From Leptolyngbya sp. KIOST-1 (GTDB taxonomy: Bacteria > Cyanobacteriota > Cyanobacteriia > Phormidesmidales > Phormidesmidaceae), in the NCBI RefSeq assembly GCF_000763385.1, contig NZ_JQFA01000002.1:2232001-2296000 (forward strand): DNA of 64,000 nt, in the 5' to 3' direction. The notes below the pieces were generated by a model, which was not told where the DNA came from, did no database searches, and saw only the letters and a list, made by a program, of their open reading frames with translations. How positions within the stretch are numbered: the first letter of the stretch is position 1; each line of letters begins with the position of its first letter. The position numbers were made by a program, and so were the translations under genes. This document shows positions 18,785-28,379 of this stretch, in pieces.

Positions 18785-19549
18785 TTATTGCAGGTCAAAC
18801 GCGGCGCTCACTGGCCCCACGGGAAATCCATCGGGCCAGGGCAGAGTAAACTGCCGCTGATGTTGGGCCAGCATGTTTTCGTCGCTTACCCCTCGCAGTT
18901 GTTCTGGGTTGAGGGTGATCGTTTGCCCGCCTGGCGAGGTGAGGGTGAGGTGCAAGCCAGTCATTACTTTATGGGCCGTACCCTGGTTGCTAAACCGCAG
19001 GACCAGGGCGTCTTGCCCGTTGATGGTTTGGTGGCTGGCGCTTTCGAGCACAATGTTGGGGCTGCTCCCTCGGGGCGAAACGTAGAGAGAGGCCACAAAG
19101 TTATAGAGGGCGTTAATGCTAACCACGGCGGTTGTGCCCGCAGCTTCGGGCTCGTCAATAGCAATCGGGAGCTGCTCGGCAATTAGCCGGTAGGGCAGCT
19201 CGTGCTCTGGGTTGGGCTCGCCTAGCCAGGTAACACGCACGGTTTGAACCTGGCCCGGTTGCAGCAAAATTTGGGGCGGGTAGATGACAAAATCATCGTC
19301 TGCGTCGGGGCGAGTTTCTGCGCCGTGCAAATCCATCTGGCGTTCGGTGACGCGAATTTCGACCGCTACGGGCTTGCTGCCTGTGCTGCGGACCTGAAAC
19401 GAGCCGGTAGAGCGAGAGCCACTGGGTTCGAGGGTGAGGGTAGAGGGGGAAAGCTGATAGGTAGCATCAGCCCAGCTGGGCGGTGCCACCAATGCCGCCG
19501 CCCCAACCAGAAGTGAGGCTAGACAGCCGACGCGGGCCAGAATTTTCAT
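18785..19549 (-). CDS. Periplasmic pilus chaperone (PapD-like)
   Basis: A 254-residue protein with a cleavable signal (MKILARVGCLASLLVGAAAL ending near SWA). An immunoglobulin-like N-terminal domain has YQLSPSTLTLEPSGSRS and the conserved edge segment PPQILLQPGQVQTVRVTW. A second domain ends before FDLQ. Chaperones of this class donate a strand to pilin subunits and deliver them to the usher. It sits between two pilin genes and the usher in one minus-strand operon. The sequence style matches archaic (Csu-like) chaperones better than FimC types. Confidence 0.88.
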   Translation of the reverse strand: MKILARVGCLASLLVGAAALVAPPSWADATYQLSPSTLTLEPSGSRSTGSFQVRSTGSKPVAVEIRVTERQMDLHGAETRPDADDDFVIYPPQILLQPGQVQTVRVTWLGEPNPEHELPYRLIAEQLPIAIDEPEAAGTTAVVSINALYNFVASLYVSPRGSSPNIVLESASHQTINGQDALVLRFSNQGTAHKVMTGLHLTLTSPGGQTITLNPEQLRGVSDENMLAQHQRQFTLPWPDGFPVGPVSAAFDLQ

Positions 19550-19691
19550 AACTATTCTTTGGAAAGATTATAGGGAGATTACGTGTTGAAGGATTGCAGC
19601 AATGCGATGAATTGCTCTGGCTTTGTAGTGAGCCGCTAGGGTAATAGTTCCCCCTTTCTTTGCAATCCATCAGTCTTTTGAAAAGATAAAA

Positions 19692-20156
19692 TTATTGCTC
19701 AGCAAGCGTAAAAACTAACGTATCCGAGTAAGATCCCGCTGGTACTCGGGCAATGTTGTCTGTTGATATGGTTGCCCGTACAGCCAGGGTACAACCGATA
19801 AGGGGTGGACAAGAAAGCACTGAGCCGGTCAACACTGCAGTATCGCTACCACTAGCCAAGCTACCTACCTGGGTGCCATTTACAAACAGGGTGTAGGAAA
19901 CTGTAGATGGATGACTGCTGTGGCGAAGTGCCCCACCTTGAGTAGAGCGTACCCGCAACACCCATCCTGTAGCACTAACTGGCTGGATATGAACAGTACC
20001 AAAGTCTTGATTGGGGTTGCCGGCACTAGGGTTGAGGGTAAAGGTGGCGCTGGCGGTGTAGGTGACCTTGCTCAAGGCCAAAGCCGCCGACGGACATAAC
20101 ACACTCAACCCTAAAGCGGTAGAGATTAAGCCTCTGAAGAGTGAGTAATTTTGCAT
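19692..20156 (-). CDS. Pilin subunit of the chaperone-usher system, SCPU-like
   Basis: The start at 20156 is fixed by a good GGAGG about 8 bases upstream; a longer frame to 20174 lacks one. The 154-residue product has a signal peptide (to about residue 27, ALA-type site) and a beta-rich body ending PAGSYSDTLVFTLAEQ. This is the terminal pattern of spore-coat-U/CsuA-type pilins, in which the C-terminal strand is part of the Ig-like fold. Two cysteines (SCPPLIGCTL) could form a small disulfide loop. Probably a minor or tip subunit. It lies between the major pilin-like gene and the chaperone. Confidence 0.72.
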   Translation of the reverse strand: MQNYSLFRGLISTALGLSVLCPSAALALSKVTYTASATFTLNPSAGNPNQDFGTVHIQPVSATGWVLRVRSTQGGALRHSSHPSTVSYTLFVNGTQVGSLASGSDTAVLTGSVLSCPPLIGCTLAVRATISTDNIARVPAGSYSDTLVFTLAEQ

Positions 20157-20263
20157 TTTTGGACCTCCATACACGCTCGCTATGTGGAGATGACCTCGGG
20201 CATCTCCACATAACTTAGTGATTTGATCTGACCGTCAGGTTGACCTGAATTCTCAAAAGAGAA

Positions 20264-20794
20264 TTATTTAGACGTCAAGGTGAAGGTCAAGGTATCGGTA
20301 TAGGAACCAACGGGTACGAATTGACCAGCCGCGATGCTAGCCGTGACATTAACACCAGTAACTCCTGCTGATACAGCAGCATCAAAGGCAGAATTGTGCA
20401 GTTGGCCCGAGGGGGTTGCCACAGTAGGGGTTACTGCGGTAGCTGTTGAAGCACCAATATCACCTGTGGTAAGAGCCGTATAGGTAATAACATGAGCAGG
20501 AGTGGCGGTATTAATCAATCTGCCGCCGTTTGCAGAACTCATACCTAAAGTCCAGCCTGCAGATGCATTGTTACGAACATCCAAAGTTCCCATAGCGAAA
20601 GCTGGTACCGCTGACCCACTTACAAATGCGGTCGTCGCACCCTCAAAACTAATTGCGTTAATTTCTGCGACAGTCGCTGTTACAGTACCGTCATCGGTAG
20701 CAGGAGCAGCCATGGCGGCGGAGCCAGCGATTAGAGATGCGCCGAAAAGAACGCTGGAGGCGATTAGGGTATTACGAAAAGTTTTAACAACCAT
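20264..20794 (-). CDS. Pilin subunit of the chaperone-usher system, probably major
   Basis: The ATG at 20794 is chosen because AGGAG lies 9 bases upstream and the product then starts with a standard signal peptide (MVVKTFRNTLIASSVLFGAS, cleaved near AMA-AP). The mature protein is Ala/Thr/Ser-rich, beta-predicted, and ends VPVGSYTDTLTFTLTSK, the same closing motif as the neighbouring pilin. Being first in the operon and having the stronger ribosome binding site, it is the likely main shaft subunit (inference). A region with strong RNA-structure potential lies upstream. Confidence 0.72.
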   Translation of the reverse strand: MVVKTFRNTLIASSVLFGASLIAGSAAMAAPATDDGTVTATVAEINAISFEGATTAFVSGSAVPAFAMGTLDVRNNASAGWTLGMSSANGGRLINTATPAHVITYTALTTGDIGASTATAVTPTVATPSGQLHNSAFDAAVSAGVTGVNVTASIAAGQFVPVGSYTDTLTFTLTSK

Positions 20795-20934
20795 GATGAG
20801 TCTCCTGAAGTGGCACTTTGCCTGATGTGGTTTGTTTTTTGGGCATGGGTAATGCCCTTGCACCTACTTACTGGGCTAAGCTAGACAGCAATCCTTATTT
20901 GTAATTAAGGAGTATGTCTTGCCTTTTGCCAGTA

Positions 20935-21057
20935 GCAAGGCAGGTTTTTGTTGGAGTAGAGAAGAGAGCCAGCAAACTTATCGCGAAGGTGCCAGTCGCA
21001 TTAAGTTCGAGTGGTCGATGGGTGTTCCCCACCTTCGCGCAGGTTTGCCTGCCTTGC
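20935..21057 (-). ncRNA. Candidate structured leader RNA upstream of the pilus operon
   Basis: Three nested perfect complementary pairs define a 123-nt fold: outer 10 bp (20935-20944 with 21048-21057), middle 6 bp (GCAAAC 20972-20977 with GTTTGC 21043-21048, sharing one base) and inner 10 bp (CGCGAAGGTG 20982-20991 with 21030-21039). The apical loop is 38 nt. On the minus strand it precedes the first pilin start by about 140 nt, the position of a 5' leader. It matches no riboswitch I know; c-di-GMP and cobalamin signatures were looked for and not found. Overall size and the CGAACU loop element faintly recall 5S rRNA. Low confidence in strand and role. Confidence 0.35.
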
Positions 21058-21607
21058 CCTCATGTCCATTACTTTAGGCGATTGAGCCTGTTTAACCTAC
21101 GTTATTTACACCTATTTTTTTGTTTTGAAAAAAGCTAATTTATGCTTGTTTTACCCAGGTTTTGCCTTGATTCGAGACAAATCCATGATGATTCCACCTA
21201 CGCGCTTCCTGAAATAGCGGCAAAATAAATAACGTTTACGCAATTTCACCAAATAGTTTAAACCCCCAAAAAATGGCCAAAACTCAAGAGCCTGGCCCAA
21301 TCAAAAGACAAAAAAATAAATGCAAAAATCCTCAGGAATTAACCTCAGGAATAACTGTTAGAGTTCAGTTCTCTGCCAAAATTTTGCAGGGCTCGTTTCA
21401 GCGCCCAAAATGTTGACCCACAACAGTAGGTGAGCCAAACTACAGTGAGTCTATGCTGCGCGAACCTCTAGTCAGGTGACAACAAATCCACGCTCAAACC
21501 CAGGCTGCCGATGAGCGTTAATGGGTTCTCTGGCTGTTCAGCATTCATAATGCCCAACACAAGCTGTAAACTCTCTATAGCAATCCGAATTGATTCATGG
21601 AGGTAGG

Positions 21608-21641
21608 ACGGGCATCTTGCCCGTGCAGGCGAGACGCCTGC
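21608..21641. repeat. Double-hairpin REP-like element
   Basis: Two adjacent 7-bp hairpins with 3-base loops, ACGGGCA-TCT-TGCCCGT and GCAGGCG-AGA-CGCCTGC. Paired short palindromes of this kind are typical bacterial interspersed elements. Confidence 0.65.
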
Positions 21642-21779
21642 CCTACGCGTTTCCACAACTCATGTAGGATCGCGATAGCCCCTGTTGTGACCACCTACAC
21701 CGTTTGCAGAGGCATCTAGATCACATCTTGATAGTCTTGGGCAGCAAGAATAATAGGCTCAGCCCAGCATGTAGAGCAC

Positions 21780-21889
21780 ACCGTTAGGACATGACCGATG
21801 CGCTCGAAGCAATGGCTACACGCCGTTGTTCCACCCAGTATTCAACTGTGGCAGGGGCGAATGTCCTAAGCGAAATGGCCATCGCTGTA
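21780..21889. repeat. Dispersed 110-bp repeat, copy 1
   Basis: About 70% similar by eye to 41742-41851, with both ends conserved (ACCGTTAGGACATGACC at the left, AATGGCCATCGCT at the right) and the same length. The ends are loosely inverted (CCGTTAGGACAT against CGCTTAGGACAT), suggesting a miniature transposable element or a solo IS derivative. Confidence 0.55.
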
Positions 21890-21952
21890 CCTGTGCTCAG
21901 CGACGCCGCGTCCAAAAGTTTTAACGTTGTGGGTGTCCTACCCAATGTGACT

Positions 21953-21988
21953 GCGGCTAACGTGGTGCGATCGCACCACGTTAGCCGC
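21953..21988. repeat. 36-bp perfect palindrome centred on HIP1
   Basis: The arms GCGGCTAACGTGGTGCGA and their exact complement meet at GCGATCGC. It lies about 110 bp beyond the secA stop codon and could fold as a terminator-like hairpin without a T-run, or be a cyanobacterial palindromic repeat. Confidence 0.75.
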
Positions 21989-22099
21989 TCTCAGCAACGA
22001 AAGAATGCCCAGTCAAGGCAACATACTGCCCACATTTTTGAGCGAGGCTACACTGATTAGCAGTCCATAACTCCCTTACCGTTGGGAGGCAAGGCAGCC

Positions 22100-24889
22100 C
22101 TAGCCCACTTCCTGGGACGTCCGCACCTGGGGCTGGGGCTGGGGCTGGAACTGGAACAGGGTGTAAACCACGTTGCGGCGAATGCCCGTCATCATGTCGA
22201 GGAAGACCTCGTAGCCCTCGCTCTTGTACTCGATCAGCGGGTCTTTCTGGCCGTAGCCGCGCAGGCCCACGGTTTCCCGCAGGGCGTCCATCTGCTGCAG
22301 GTGATCGCGCCACAGGCTGTCGATCTGCTGGAGGATGAAGAAGCGCTCGGCCTCACGCATCAGCCCCGGCTTGATCTGATCGACCTGGGCCTCTTTGATG
22401 TCGTAGGCAATGCGGGCCTGTTCGTGGAGGAAGGTCTTGATTTCGCCCACGGAGAGGTCTTCGAGCTGCTCGGGGGTGAGGTCGGCCAGCAGGTAGACAA
22501 ACTCCTTCACCTTGCCCACCATTTCCGGCAGCTTCCACTCTTCGGGGGGCAGCTCAGGGTTGACGTAGGCTTCGACGATGTCGTTCATGGTCTGCTCGGC
22601 GTAGCCGATCACCATTTCCTTGAGCTGGTCCCCTTCGAGCACCCGGCGCCGCTCGGCGTAGATGGCCCGACGCTGGTTGTTCATCACCTCGTCGTACTCA
22701 AATACCTGTTTCCGGATATCGTAGTAGTAGGTTTCAACTTTCTTTTGGGCTCCTTCCAGCGATCGCGTCAGCATCCCCGACTCGATCGGCATGTCCTCTT
22801 CGACGCGGAAGGCGTTCATCAGCCCAGCGACGCGATCGCCGCCAAAAATCCGCAGCAGGTTGTCCTGCAGGCTGAGGAAAAACTTGGTGGAGCCGGGGTC
22901 GCCCTGGCGACCGGCCCGGCCCCGCAGCTGGTTGTCAATGCGGCGCGACTCGTGGCGCTCGGTGCCGATGACGTGCAGCCCCCCGCGCTCGATCACCTTG
23001 TCGTGCTCGGCGCTGGTGAAGGCCTCGTACTCCTGGCGAATGTGGTTGTACACGTCGCGCAGCTTCTGGATCACCGGATCGTCGGTGGGGGCTTTTTCGG
23101 CGGCCACGGCCAGCTTGTCTTCGGCCTGGAGTTCGGGCAGGCTGCGCTCGCCGTAGGTGGTCACCGCAAAGTCAACGGTGGCCTTGAGTTCGTCTAGGGT
23201 GGACGCCGATAGCTCGATGGGAAAAATATCCGGCGAGGCCTTCCAGGTTTTGACCTTTTTGGTGCCGCCAAAGCCCTGGGCCGGGGCGCGCCCCTTGGTG
23301 CCCGGTACGGCGGTGACCGAAAACTCGTCTTCGTCCTCGGGCTTGACGATGCGGGGCATGAGGTACTCGCGCACCTTGAGGCGAGCCATATAGTCGGCGT
23401 TACCGCCGAGGATGATATCGGTACCACGCCCCGCCATGTTGGTGGCGATGGTAACCGAGCCACTGCGACCGGCCTGGGCGACAATCTCAGACTCCCGCTC
23501 CACATTCTCGGGTTTGGCGTTGAGCAGGTTGTGGGGCACGCCGCGATCGCTCAGCAGTGCCGACAGCACCTCCGACTTTTCAACGCTGGTGGTACCTACG
23601 AGAACCGGGCGACCGACCTCGTGCATCTCGGCGCACTCTGCGGCCACGGCCTTCCACTTGGCCTCTTCGTTTTTGTAGACCACATCCGACAGGTCGCGGC
23701 GGGCGGCGGGGCGGTTGGTGGGAATGATGGTAACTTCGAGCTTGTAGATGCGCTCGAACTCGGCTTCTTCGGTCTTAGCGGTGCCGGTCATGCCCGACAG
23801 CTTGGGGTAAAGCAGGAAGAAGTTCTGGTAGGTAATGCTGGCCAGGGTCTGGGTTTCGGGCTGGATTTCCACATGCTCTTTGGCCTCGATCGCCTGGTGC
23901 AGACCATCGCTCCAGCGGCGACCGGGCATCACCCGCCCGGTGAACTCGTCCACAATGATGATCTCGTCGTTGCGGACGATGTATTTGACGTCTTTGGTAA
24001 ACAGCTCCTTGGCCTTGATCGCGTTGAAGATGTAGTGGGCCCAGGGATCCTTGGGGTCGAACAGGTCCTGCACCCCCAGCAGTTCTTCAGCCCGAATGAA
24101 GCCTTCGTCAGTGAGCAGGACGTTGTGGGCCTTTTCATCCACCTCGTAGTGTTCTTCGGCGTTTAGCTCCCGGGCGACTTCGTCGGCGCGGTTGTACTTC
24201 TCGCTGGGGCGCTCCACCTGCCCCGAAATAATCAGCGGCGTGCGGGCCTCATCGATGAGAATGGAATCGACTTCATCGATGACGCAGTAGTTGAAGGGGC
24301 GCTGCACCACGTCTTCGATCGCGGTGGCCATGTTGTCGCGCAGGTAGTCGAAGCCAAACTCGCTGTTGGTGCCGTAGGTGATATCGCAGCCGTAGTTGTG
24401 GCGGCGCTCGGTGGGCGACATGCCCTGCTGAATCAGCCCCACGCTGAGGCCCAGAAAGCGGTGAATCTGCCCCATCCACTCGGCGTCGCGGCGAGCCAGG
24501 TAGTCGTTGACGGTGACCACGTGGGCACCTTTGCCCGACAGGGCATTCAGGTAGGAGGGCAGGGTGGCCACCAGGGTTTTGCCCTCCCCGGTTTTCATCT
24601 CGGCGATCTGGCCGTCGTGGAGCACCATGCCGCCGATCAGCTGGACGTCGAAGTGGCGCATGCCCAGCACCCGCTTCGAGGCCTCGCGCACCACCGCAAA
24701 GGCTTCGGGCAGCAGGTCGTCTAGGGACTCGCCCTTTTCAATCCGCTGCTTAAACTCGCCCGTTTTGGCCGCCAGAGCTTCGTCGGAAAGCTGCTGAATC
24801 TCGTCCTCCAGCAGGTTGATCTCGACCACGTCGGGACGGTACTTCTTGAGCTTGCGCGCGTTGGGATCACCGAGGAGGTTCTTCAGCAT
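22100..24889 (-). CDS. secA: Preprotein translocase ATPase SecA
   Basis: The 929-residue motor protein has the first nucleotide-binding domain with Walker [15 protein letters not shown], then [15 protein letters not shown], the preprotein-binding region ([11 protein letters not shown]) and the second motor domain ([33 protein letters not shown]). It also has the helical scaffold/wing. It drives Sec-dependent export at plasma and thylakoid membranes. As usual in cyanobacteria it lacks the zinc-binding Cys cluster at the end, finishing in a short Gln/Pro tail ([10 protein letters not shown]). Confidence 0.98.
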   Translation of the reverse strand: MLKNLLGDPNARKLKKYRPDVVEINLLEDEIQQLSDEALAAKTGEFKQRIEKGESLDDLLPEAFAVVREASKRVLGMRHFDVQLIGGMVLHDGQIAEMKTGEGKTLVATLPSYLNALSGKGAHVVTVNDYLARRDAEWMGQIHRFLGLSVGLIQQGMSPTERRHNYGCDITYGTNSEFGFDYLRDNMATAIEDVVQRPFNYCVIDEVDSILIDEARTPLIISGQVERPSEKYNRADEVARELNAEEHYEVDEKAHNVLLTDEGFIRAEELLGVQDLFDPKDPWAHYIFNAIKAKELFTKDVKYIVRNDEIIIVDEFTGRVMPGRRWSDGLHQAIEAKEHVEIQPETQTLASITYQNFFLLYPKLSGMTGTAKTEEAEFERIYKLEVTIIPTNRPAARRDLSDVVYKNEEAKWKAVAAECAEMHEVGRPVLVGTTSVEKSEVLSALLSDRGVPHNLLNAKPENVERESEIVAQAGRSGSVTIATNMAGRGTDIILGGNADYMARLKVREYLMPRIVKPEDEDEFSVTAVPGTKGRAPAQGFGGTKKVKTWKASPDIFPIELSASTLDELKATVDFAVTTYGERSLPELQAEDKLAVAAEKAPTDDPVIQKLRDVYNHIRQEYEAFTSAEHDKVIERGGLHVIGTERHESRRIDNQLRGRAGRQGDPGSTKFFLSLQDNLLRIFGGDRVAGLMNAFRVEEDMPIESGMLTRSLEGAQKKVETYYYDIRKQVFEYDEVMNNQRRAIYAERRRVLEGDQLKEMVIGYAEQTMNDIVEAYVNPELPPEEWKLPEMVGKVKEFVYLLADLTPEQLEDLSVGEIKTFLHEQARIAYDIKEAQVDQIKPGLMREAERFFILQQIDSLWRDHLQQMDALRETVGLRGYGQKDPLIEYKSEGYEVFLDMMTGIRRNVVYTLFQFQPQPQPQVRTSQEVG

Positions 24890-25094
24890 GAATTCAGACA
24901 GCCTAGGTCAGCGTAGGGGGTTGCACTTCAAGTCAATCGTAACGGGCGATCGCTCGGCAAGGGGCGATCTCCACACCTGGGCCGGCTCAAAGGTGAGCTT
25001 GAATAGCGCCAAAAAGTGCTTTTCTATCCTATCACTTGGCTTGCTGAGCGGGTTTGCTGGGTGATAGAACCGGGCAGTTTAAGACTGCAATCCT

Positions 25095-25481
25095 GTGGTT
25101 TATTGCCCTGTGCTCTATCTGCCCTACAACCCGGTTTTGAAAGAAAGGGCGCGATCGCTGCGCCGCAATATGACCCCAGCAGAGCAAACGCTGTGGAAGC
25201 AATGCCTGCGCCATTTTCCCTACCGGGTGCTGCGGCAGCGCCCCATCGACAATTTTATCGTGGATTTTTACTGCGCGTCCCTGCGCCTGGTGATTGAGGT
25301 CGATGGCGAGTACCATGCCTCGTCAGAAGCGCAGGTACGAGATGCGGAGCGCACGAGAATTTTAGAAGGCTATGGGTTGCAGGTAATTCGCTTTACCAAT
25401 GAGCAGGTTTTGCAAGAGTTTGAGGGGGTTTGTACTGTGTTGATGGCGTTGGTGGAGGATCCCCCCGATTATTCTCGGTAA
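25095..25481 (+). CDS. DUF559 endonuclease-like domain protein
   Basis: A 128-residue protein of the DUF559 family, related to very-short-patch-repair-type nucleases. Typical elements are RARSLRRNMTPAEQTLWKQ, LRQRPIDNFIVDFYC with the acidic residue of the PD-(D/E)xK-like core, and LVIEVDGEYH with the second acidic pair. The C-terminal strand is GLQVIRFTNEQV. Cellular role is unknown; such genes are often near transposon-like repeats, as here. The stop codon sits at the edge of a tandem hairpin repeat array. The start at 25095 is a GTG-type choice; a later start would remove part of the first strand. Confidence 0.8.
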   Translation: MVYCPVLYLPYNPVLKERARSLRRNMTPAEQTLWKQCLRHFPYRVLRQRPIDNFIVDFYCASLRLVIEVDGEYHASSEAQVRDAERTRILEGYGLQVIRFTNEQVLQEFEGVCTVLMALVEDPPDYSR

Positions 25482-25786
25482 ACATGCTTATAAAGCCCCC
25501 CTTGGGAAAGGGGGCAGATTCTTGCGCTCCACAGGTCAATCAACGGCCCCCCTTTTCAAGGGGGGTTGGGGGGATCGATGCAAGGACTATGATCCCCCCA
25601 ATTACTCTCAGTAAACATGCTTATAAAGCCCCCTTGGGAAAGGGGGCAGATTCTTGCGCTCCACAGGTCAATCAACGGCCCCCCTTTTCAAGGGGGTTGG
25701 GGGATCGATGCAAGGACTATGATCCCCCCAATTACTCTCAGTAAACATGCTTATAAAGCCCCCCTTGGGAAAGGGGGCGAACCCTC
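25461..25786. repeat. Tandem 130-133-bp hairpin repeat, about 2.5 units
   Basis: The unit begins CCCCCCGATTATTCTCGGTA or its variant and contains AAACATGCTTATAAAGCCCC, the hairpin CCCCTTGGGAAAGGGG, and a second stem CCCCTTTTCAAGGGG. Unit starts judged from AACATGC are at 25481, 25614 and 25744, so spacings are 133 and 130. The copies differ by only a few bases. The array lies between DUF559 and a RAYT gene, and such palindromic units are plausible REP-type substrates of that transposase. Confidence 0.85.
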
Positions 25787-25894
25787 GCTGCACCCGGTAA
25801 ACCTTTTTGATGAGGCCCCAAAAAGACCAATACTCATAGCACCAACCACCCGATTGCCTTCCTCGGTCATGGAAGGGGAGGGTAAGTTATCTCC

Positions 25895-26659
25895 ATGCCG
25901 CGCCTGCCGCGTCAGCTCTGCCCAGGTTACTGCTACCACATCACCATTCGCTGCAACAATCGCGAGTTTAAGCTGATTCGTGACGAATGCCGCGAAATCT
26001 TGCTTTACGCCATTGAGCGATGTAAGGGGAGATATGGCTTTAAGCTCTATGCCCTGTGCATTATGAGCAATCATGTGCATTACTTGCTGGAGCCGCAGCA
26101 GCCGGAGGATTTGCCCAAGATCATGCACTGGCTGAACTGGTATACGGCCATGTGTTTCAATCGTATGTTGAACCGGACGGGGCACTTTTGGGAAAAACGG
26201 TACCACAGCACCGGGTTCCCCAACACCGACCATCGGCGGGCGCTGAATACGCTGCGCTACATCCACGCCAACCCCAAGGCGGCGGCGATGCAGCAGGGGT
26301 TTTTCTACGACTACAGCAACTACGGCAGCTACGACCGCTTGACCTCCGATGGGCTGACGCAGTGGCACCCGGCGTTTTTGGCGCTGGGGGCAACGCTGGA
26401 GCTGTGTGCGGCGGCGTATCGAAGGTTTTGTAAGCGCTACAAGCCGAAGCCGAAACCAGAGAAGCGCAACCACTGGGGTAGCAAGCTTTTGGCCCAAATT
26501 AAGGCGCGGAGCAAGCTGAAGAAAAAGACGCCGGGGCAAAAAAGCCTGTGGGATGAGTGGAATGCCCCAGCGGCGGAAATTCGCAAAGTGGCAGAGAAGT
26601 TTGTGCTGGCGAATTGTTTGAATCCAGATGTGGTGCGTTTGCGGTTTGAGCCGCCTTAG
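25895..26659 (+). CDS. REP-associated tyrosine transposase (RAYT, Y1/HUH type)
   Basis: The 254-residue protein has the RAYT pattern: an opening PGYCYHITIRCNNREF, the metal-binding HUH-type motif in MSNHVHYLLEP, and the catalytic tyrosine helix around HWLNWYTAMCFNR. FWEKRYHSTGF and NTLRYIHANPKAA follow. These single-strand transposases are domesticated and maintain REP/REPIN sequences rather than moving autonomously. A basic Lys-rich tail (residues 195-225) may bind DNA. The tandem hairpin units immediately upstream (25461-25786) and the hairpin just downstream support a RAYT-repeat partnership (inference). Confidence 0.88.
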   Translation: MPRLPRQLCPGYCYHITIRCNNREFKLIRDECREILLYAIERCKGRYGFKLYALCIMSNHVHYLLEPQQPEDLPKIMHWLNWYTAMCFNRMLNRTGHFWEKRYHSTGFPNTDHRRALNTLRYIHANPKAAAMQQGFFYDYSNYGSYDRLTSDGLTQWHPAFLALGATLELCAAAYRRFCKRYKPKPKPEKRNHWGSKLLAQIKARSKLKKKTPGQKSLWDEWNAPAAEIRKVAEKFVLANCLNPDVVRLRFEPP

Positions 26660-26663
26660 ACAA

Positions 26664-26695
26664 AGATCCCAGGGTTTTTGAAAAACCCTGGGATC
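26664..26695. terminator. Strong hairpin after the RAYT gene
   Basis: A near-perfect palindrome with 15-bp arms (AGATCCCAGGGTTTT and complement) and a minimal loop immediately after the stop codon. No T-run follows on the plus strand, so it may be a RAYT-linked palindrome as much as a terminator. Confidence 0.6.
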
Positions 26696-26845
26696 TGGGC
26701 AACCCCCCCGGTGGTGCCAGGTAACGAATCGCTGAAAGGTAGGTAAATCGTGTAAAAAGCAGTGCTTTACAAACTTTAAAAACCCGCTAGAACTGGCTCG
26801 TGCTACAGTTCACAAGTCTCGATGCGAGAGAAGAGAACCCGCAAA

Positions 26846-28273
26846 TCAAAAAACCCTACAAGGTCGGTAAGGGAACTCCCAAGGGAACTCCAATTCTCCC
26901 TCGGGAGATAAAGTAAGGTCGAGGTTGAGAGAGTCATAGTCGTATATCCACTTGCCTTCTGCGCGCCAGCCGACGCGATCGCCAAATTCTTTCCAAATCT
27001 TATCACCTGGATACTGCCCGTCCGGCTTGCCGCCGCACTCTACATAGATACGCTTCTGTACACTAAAGCCCCATTTCCCCTGGCTATACTTCACCCACAG
27101 CCCATCTATCTGGAGCAAATCTGGACAGGGAAAATTCAGTAGCTCACTGGGGTAAAGAAGCTGCCCCCACTCTTTGCCGTAGGTTTGCAGCATCAAGCTC
27201 CAGGTTTCGAGGTCAGCCCCTTTCCACTGCCCCTGCTGCAAATACTCCTCTAGCTGGCCAAAGCGGCGGATTTTAATATCCGCCACCAGATCATCATCCA
27301 GGCGGCGGCGGGTAACGCGCAGGCAGTCGTAGGCCAGGGATGCGGCGGTGTGGCTGCGGCGATAGACGGCCTTGAGCAAGTTGGCGGGGTTGACCTGGGC
27401 CACGTAGAGCAAAATGGTGCCTTTCCAATATTCTTCCTCAAAGTGCTGCAAGAGCAGGGCTTCTTGGCCCTGGTCTTTGATTGCGGTGGCGGCCAGGTAT
27501 TCTTGAAAGCTGCGGTGGGCAAATTCGTAACCGTCGTCTTTTTTCACCAGCAGTTCGCTTACCCGCTCAATGGTTTGAAGAAACGGGCAGGGGGCGACGG
27601 TTTCGTCCTGCTCGGCCAAACCCTGCTGGATCAGATCGAGCAAATCATCCACAGGGATCACCTGCTGTTCGGCCTGCACCATGGCCAGGGCCACCGTTTG
27701 CAGCACCGCCTGGCTGGCCTCGGCGGGCAGGGGCAGGTCTACTCGTTTGGCCATGGGGCGATCGCCCAGTTGCAGCTTGCAAATGCCGCGATATAGCTCG
27801 GCCTGGCGCTGGGGCAGTTGCTCGTTGGGGTAGCTGCGGTGAAACATGGCGATCATGTTGAGCATGAGCGGGTTTTCGGCCATGCTCTCCAGTTCTTTGC
27901 GATTCTCGATTTGGCTGAGCAGGTTGTCGGCCCGCTGCTTAGCCGCTTCTTTTACGTCGGGGGTGAGGCGATTGCCCCGGTGAAACCGCTCCTGGCACAG
28001 GTACCACTGCTCCACAAAACGGCGGCGCTGGTCGTCGTCAAAGGGTTGTACGGCCAGGGGGGTCTGCACCTTTTCGGCGGGGTAGTCGGTGTCGTAGGCG
28101 GTGGGGCGCGAGGTGAGCAAAAACACCGCCTGGGGATAGGTTTGCATTTGAACGGTGATCCACTGGCTGACCGCAGGGCGCTGGGCTTCGGCCACTTCGT
28201 CAAAGCCGTCGAGCATCACCAGCAGGCGTCCGGCTTGCAGCAGGTTTTCGGCCCAGGAAATCGGCATATCCAG
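26846..28273 (-). pseudogene. NACHT-GUN4 protein, C-terminal part of an IS-split gene
   Basis: About 475 residues continuing from the fragment at 29730-30567. They begin with the Walker B strand LLVMLDGFDEV and the sensor LTSRP, then the helical region following NACHT ATPases (EYLAATA motif). A C-terminal GUN4 domain (LWVKYSQGKWGFSVQKRIYV, WKEFGDRVGWR) follows. GUN4 binds porphyrins and bilins in cyanobacteria, and NACHT STAND ATPases are signalling or defence switches, so the intact protein probably coupled tetrapyrrole or light state to a response (inference). Removing the IS and one 10-bp duplication restores one continuous frame of about 751 codons. Confidence 0.85.
28264..28273. repeat. 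10-bp target duplication (left)
   Basis: GCATATCCAG, repeated exactly at 29730-29739 on the other side of the ISAs1-type element. Confidence 0.93.
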
Positions 28274-28379
28274 TAGGGCAAACGCATACTCGAGATGAGA
28301 ATATTAAGACTCATTTCTAGGAAGTGAGTTATGTGTTCTGCCCAGCCCCTATCGCCGTTAATCGAGCATTTTCAGTCAT

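Larger units (their letters stand above)
20795..22099. other. 1.3-kb intergenic region rich in structured repeats
   Basis: No gene is supported here; the short open frames (20914-21138, 21468-21656, 21791-22060) have no family features. The first part, to about 21400, is AT-richer and would hold the pilus operon promoter. The remainder contains a nested stem structure, a double hairpin, a dispersed 110-bp repeat and a 36-bp palindrome, each listed separately. Confidence 0.6.

Noticed and set aside
20930..21090. c-di-GMP (GEMM) riboswitch ahead of the pilus operon
   Set aside because: A GGCAAACC-like run is present but the rest of the conserved core does not fit.
22082..23197. 371-residue plus-strand open frame
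   Set aside because: It is the antisense frame of secA; His/Gly/Leu-rich and without family features.
25461..25786. CRISPR array
   Set aside because: Unit length is 130-133 bp with no spacer diversity; the copies are near-identical hairpin repeats, and no cas genes lie nearby.
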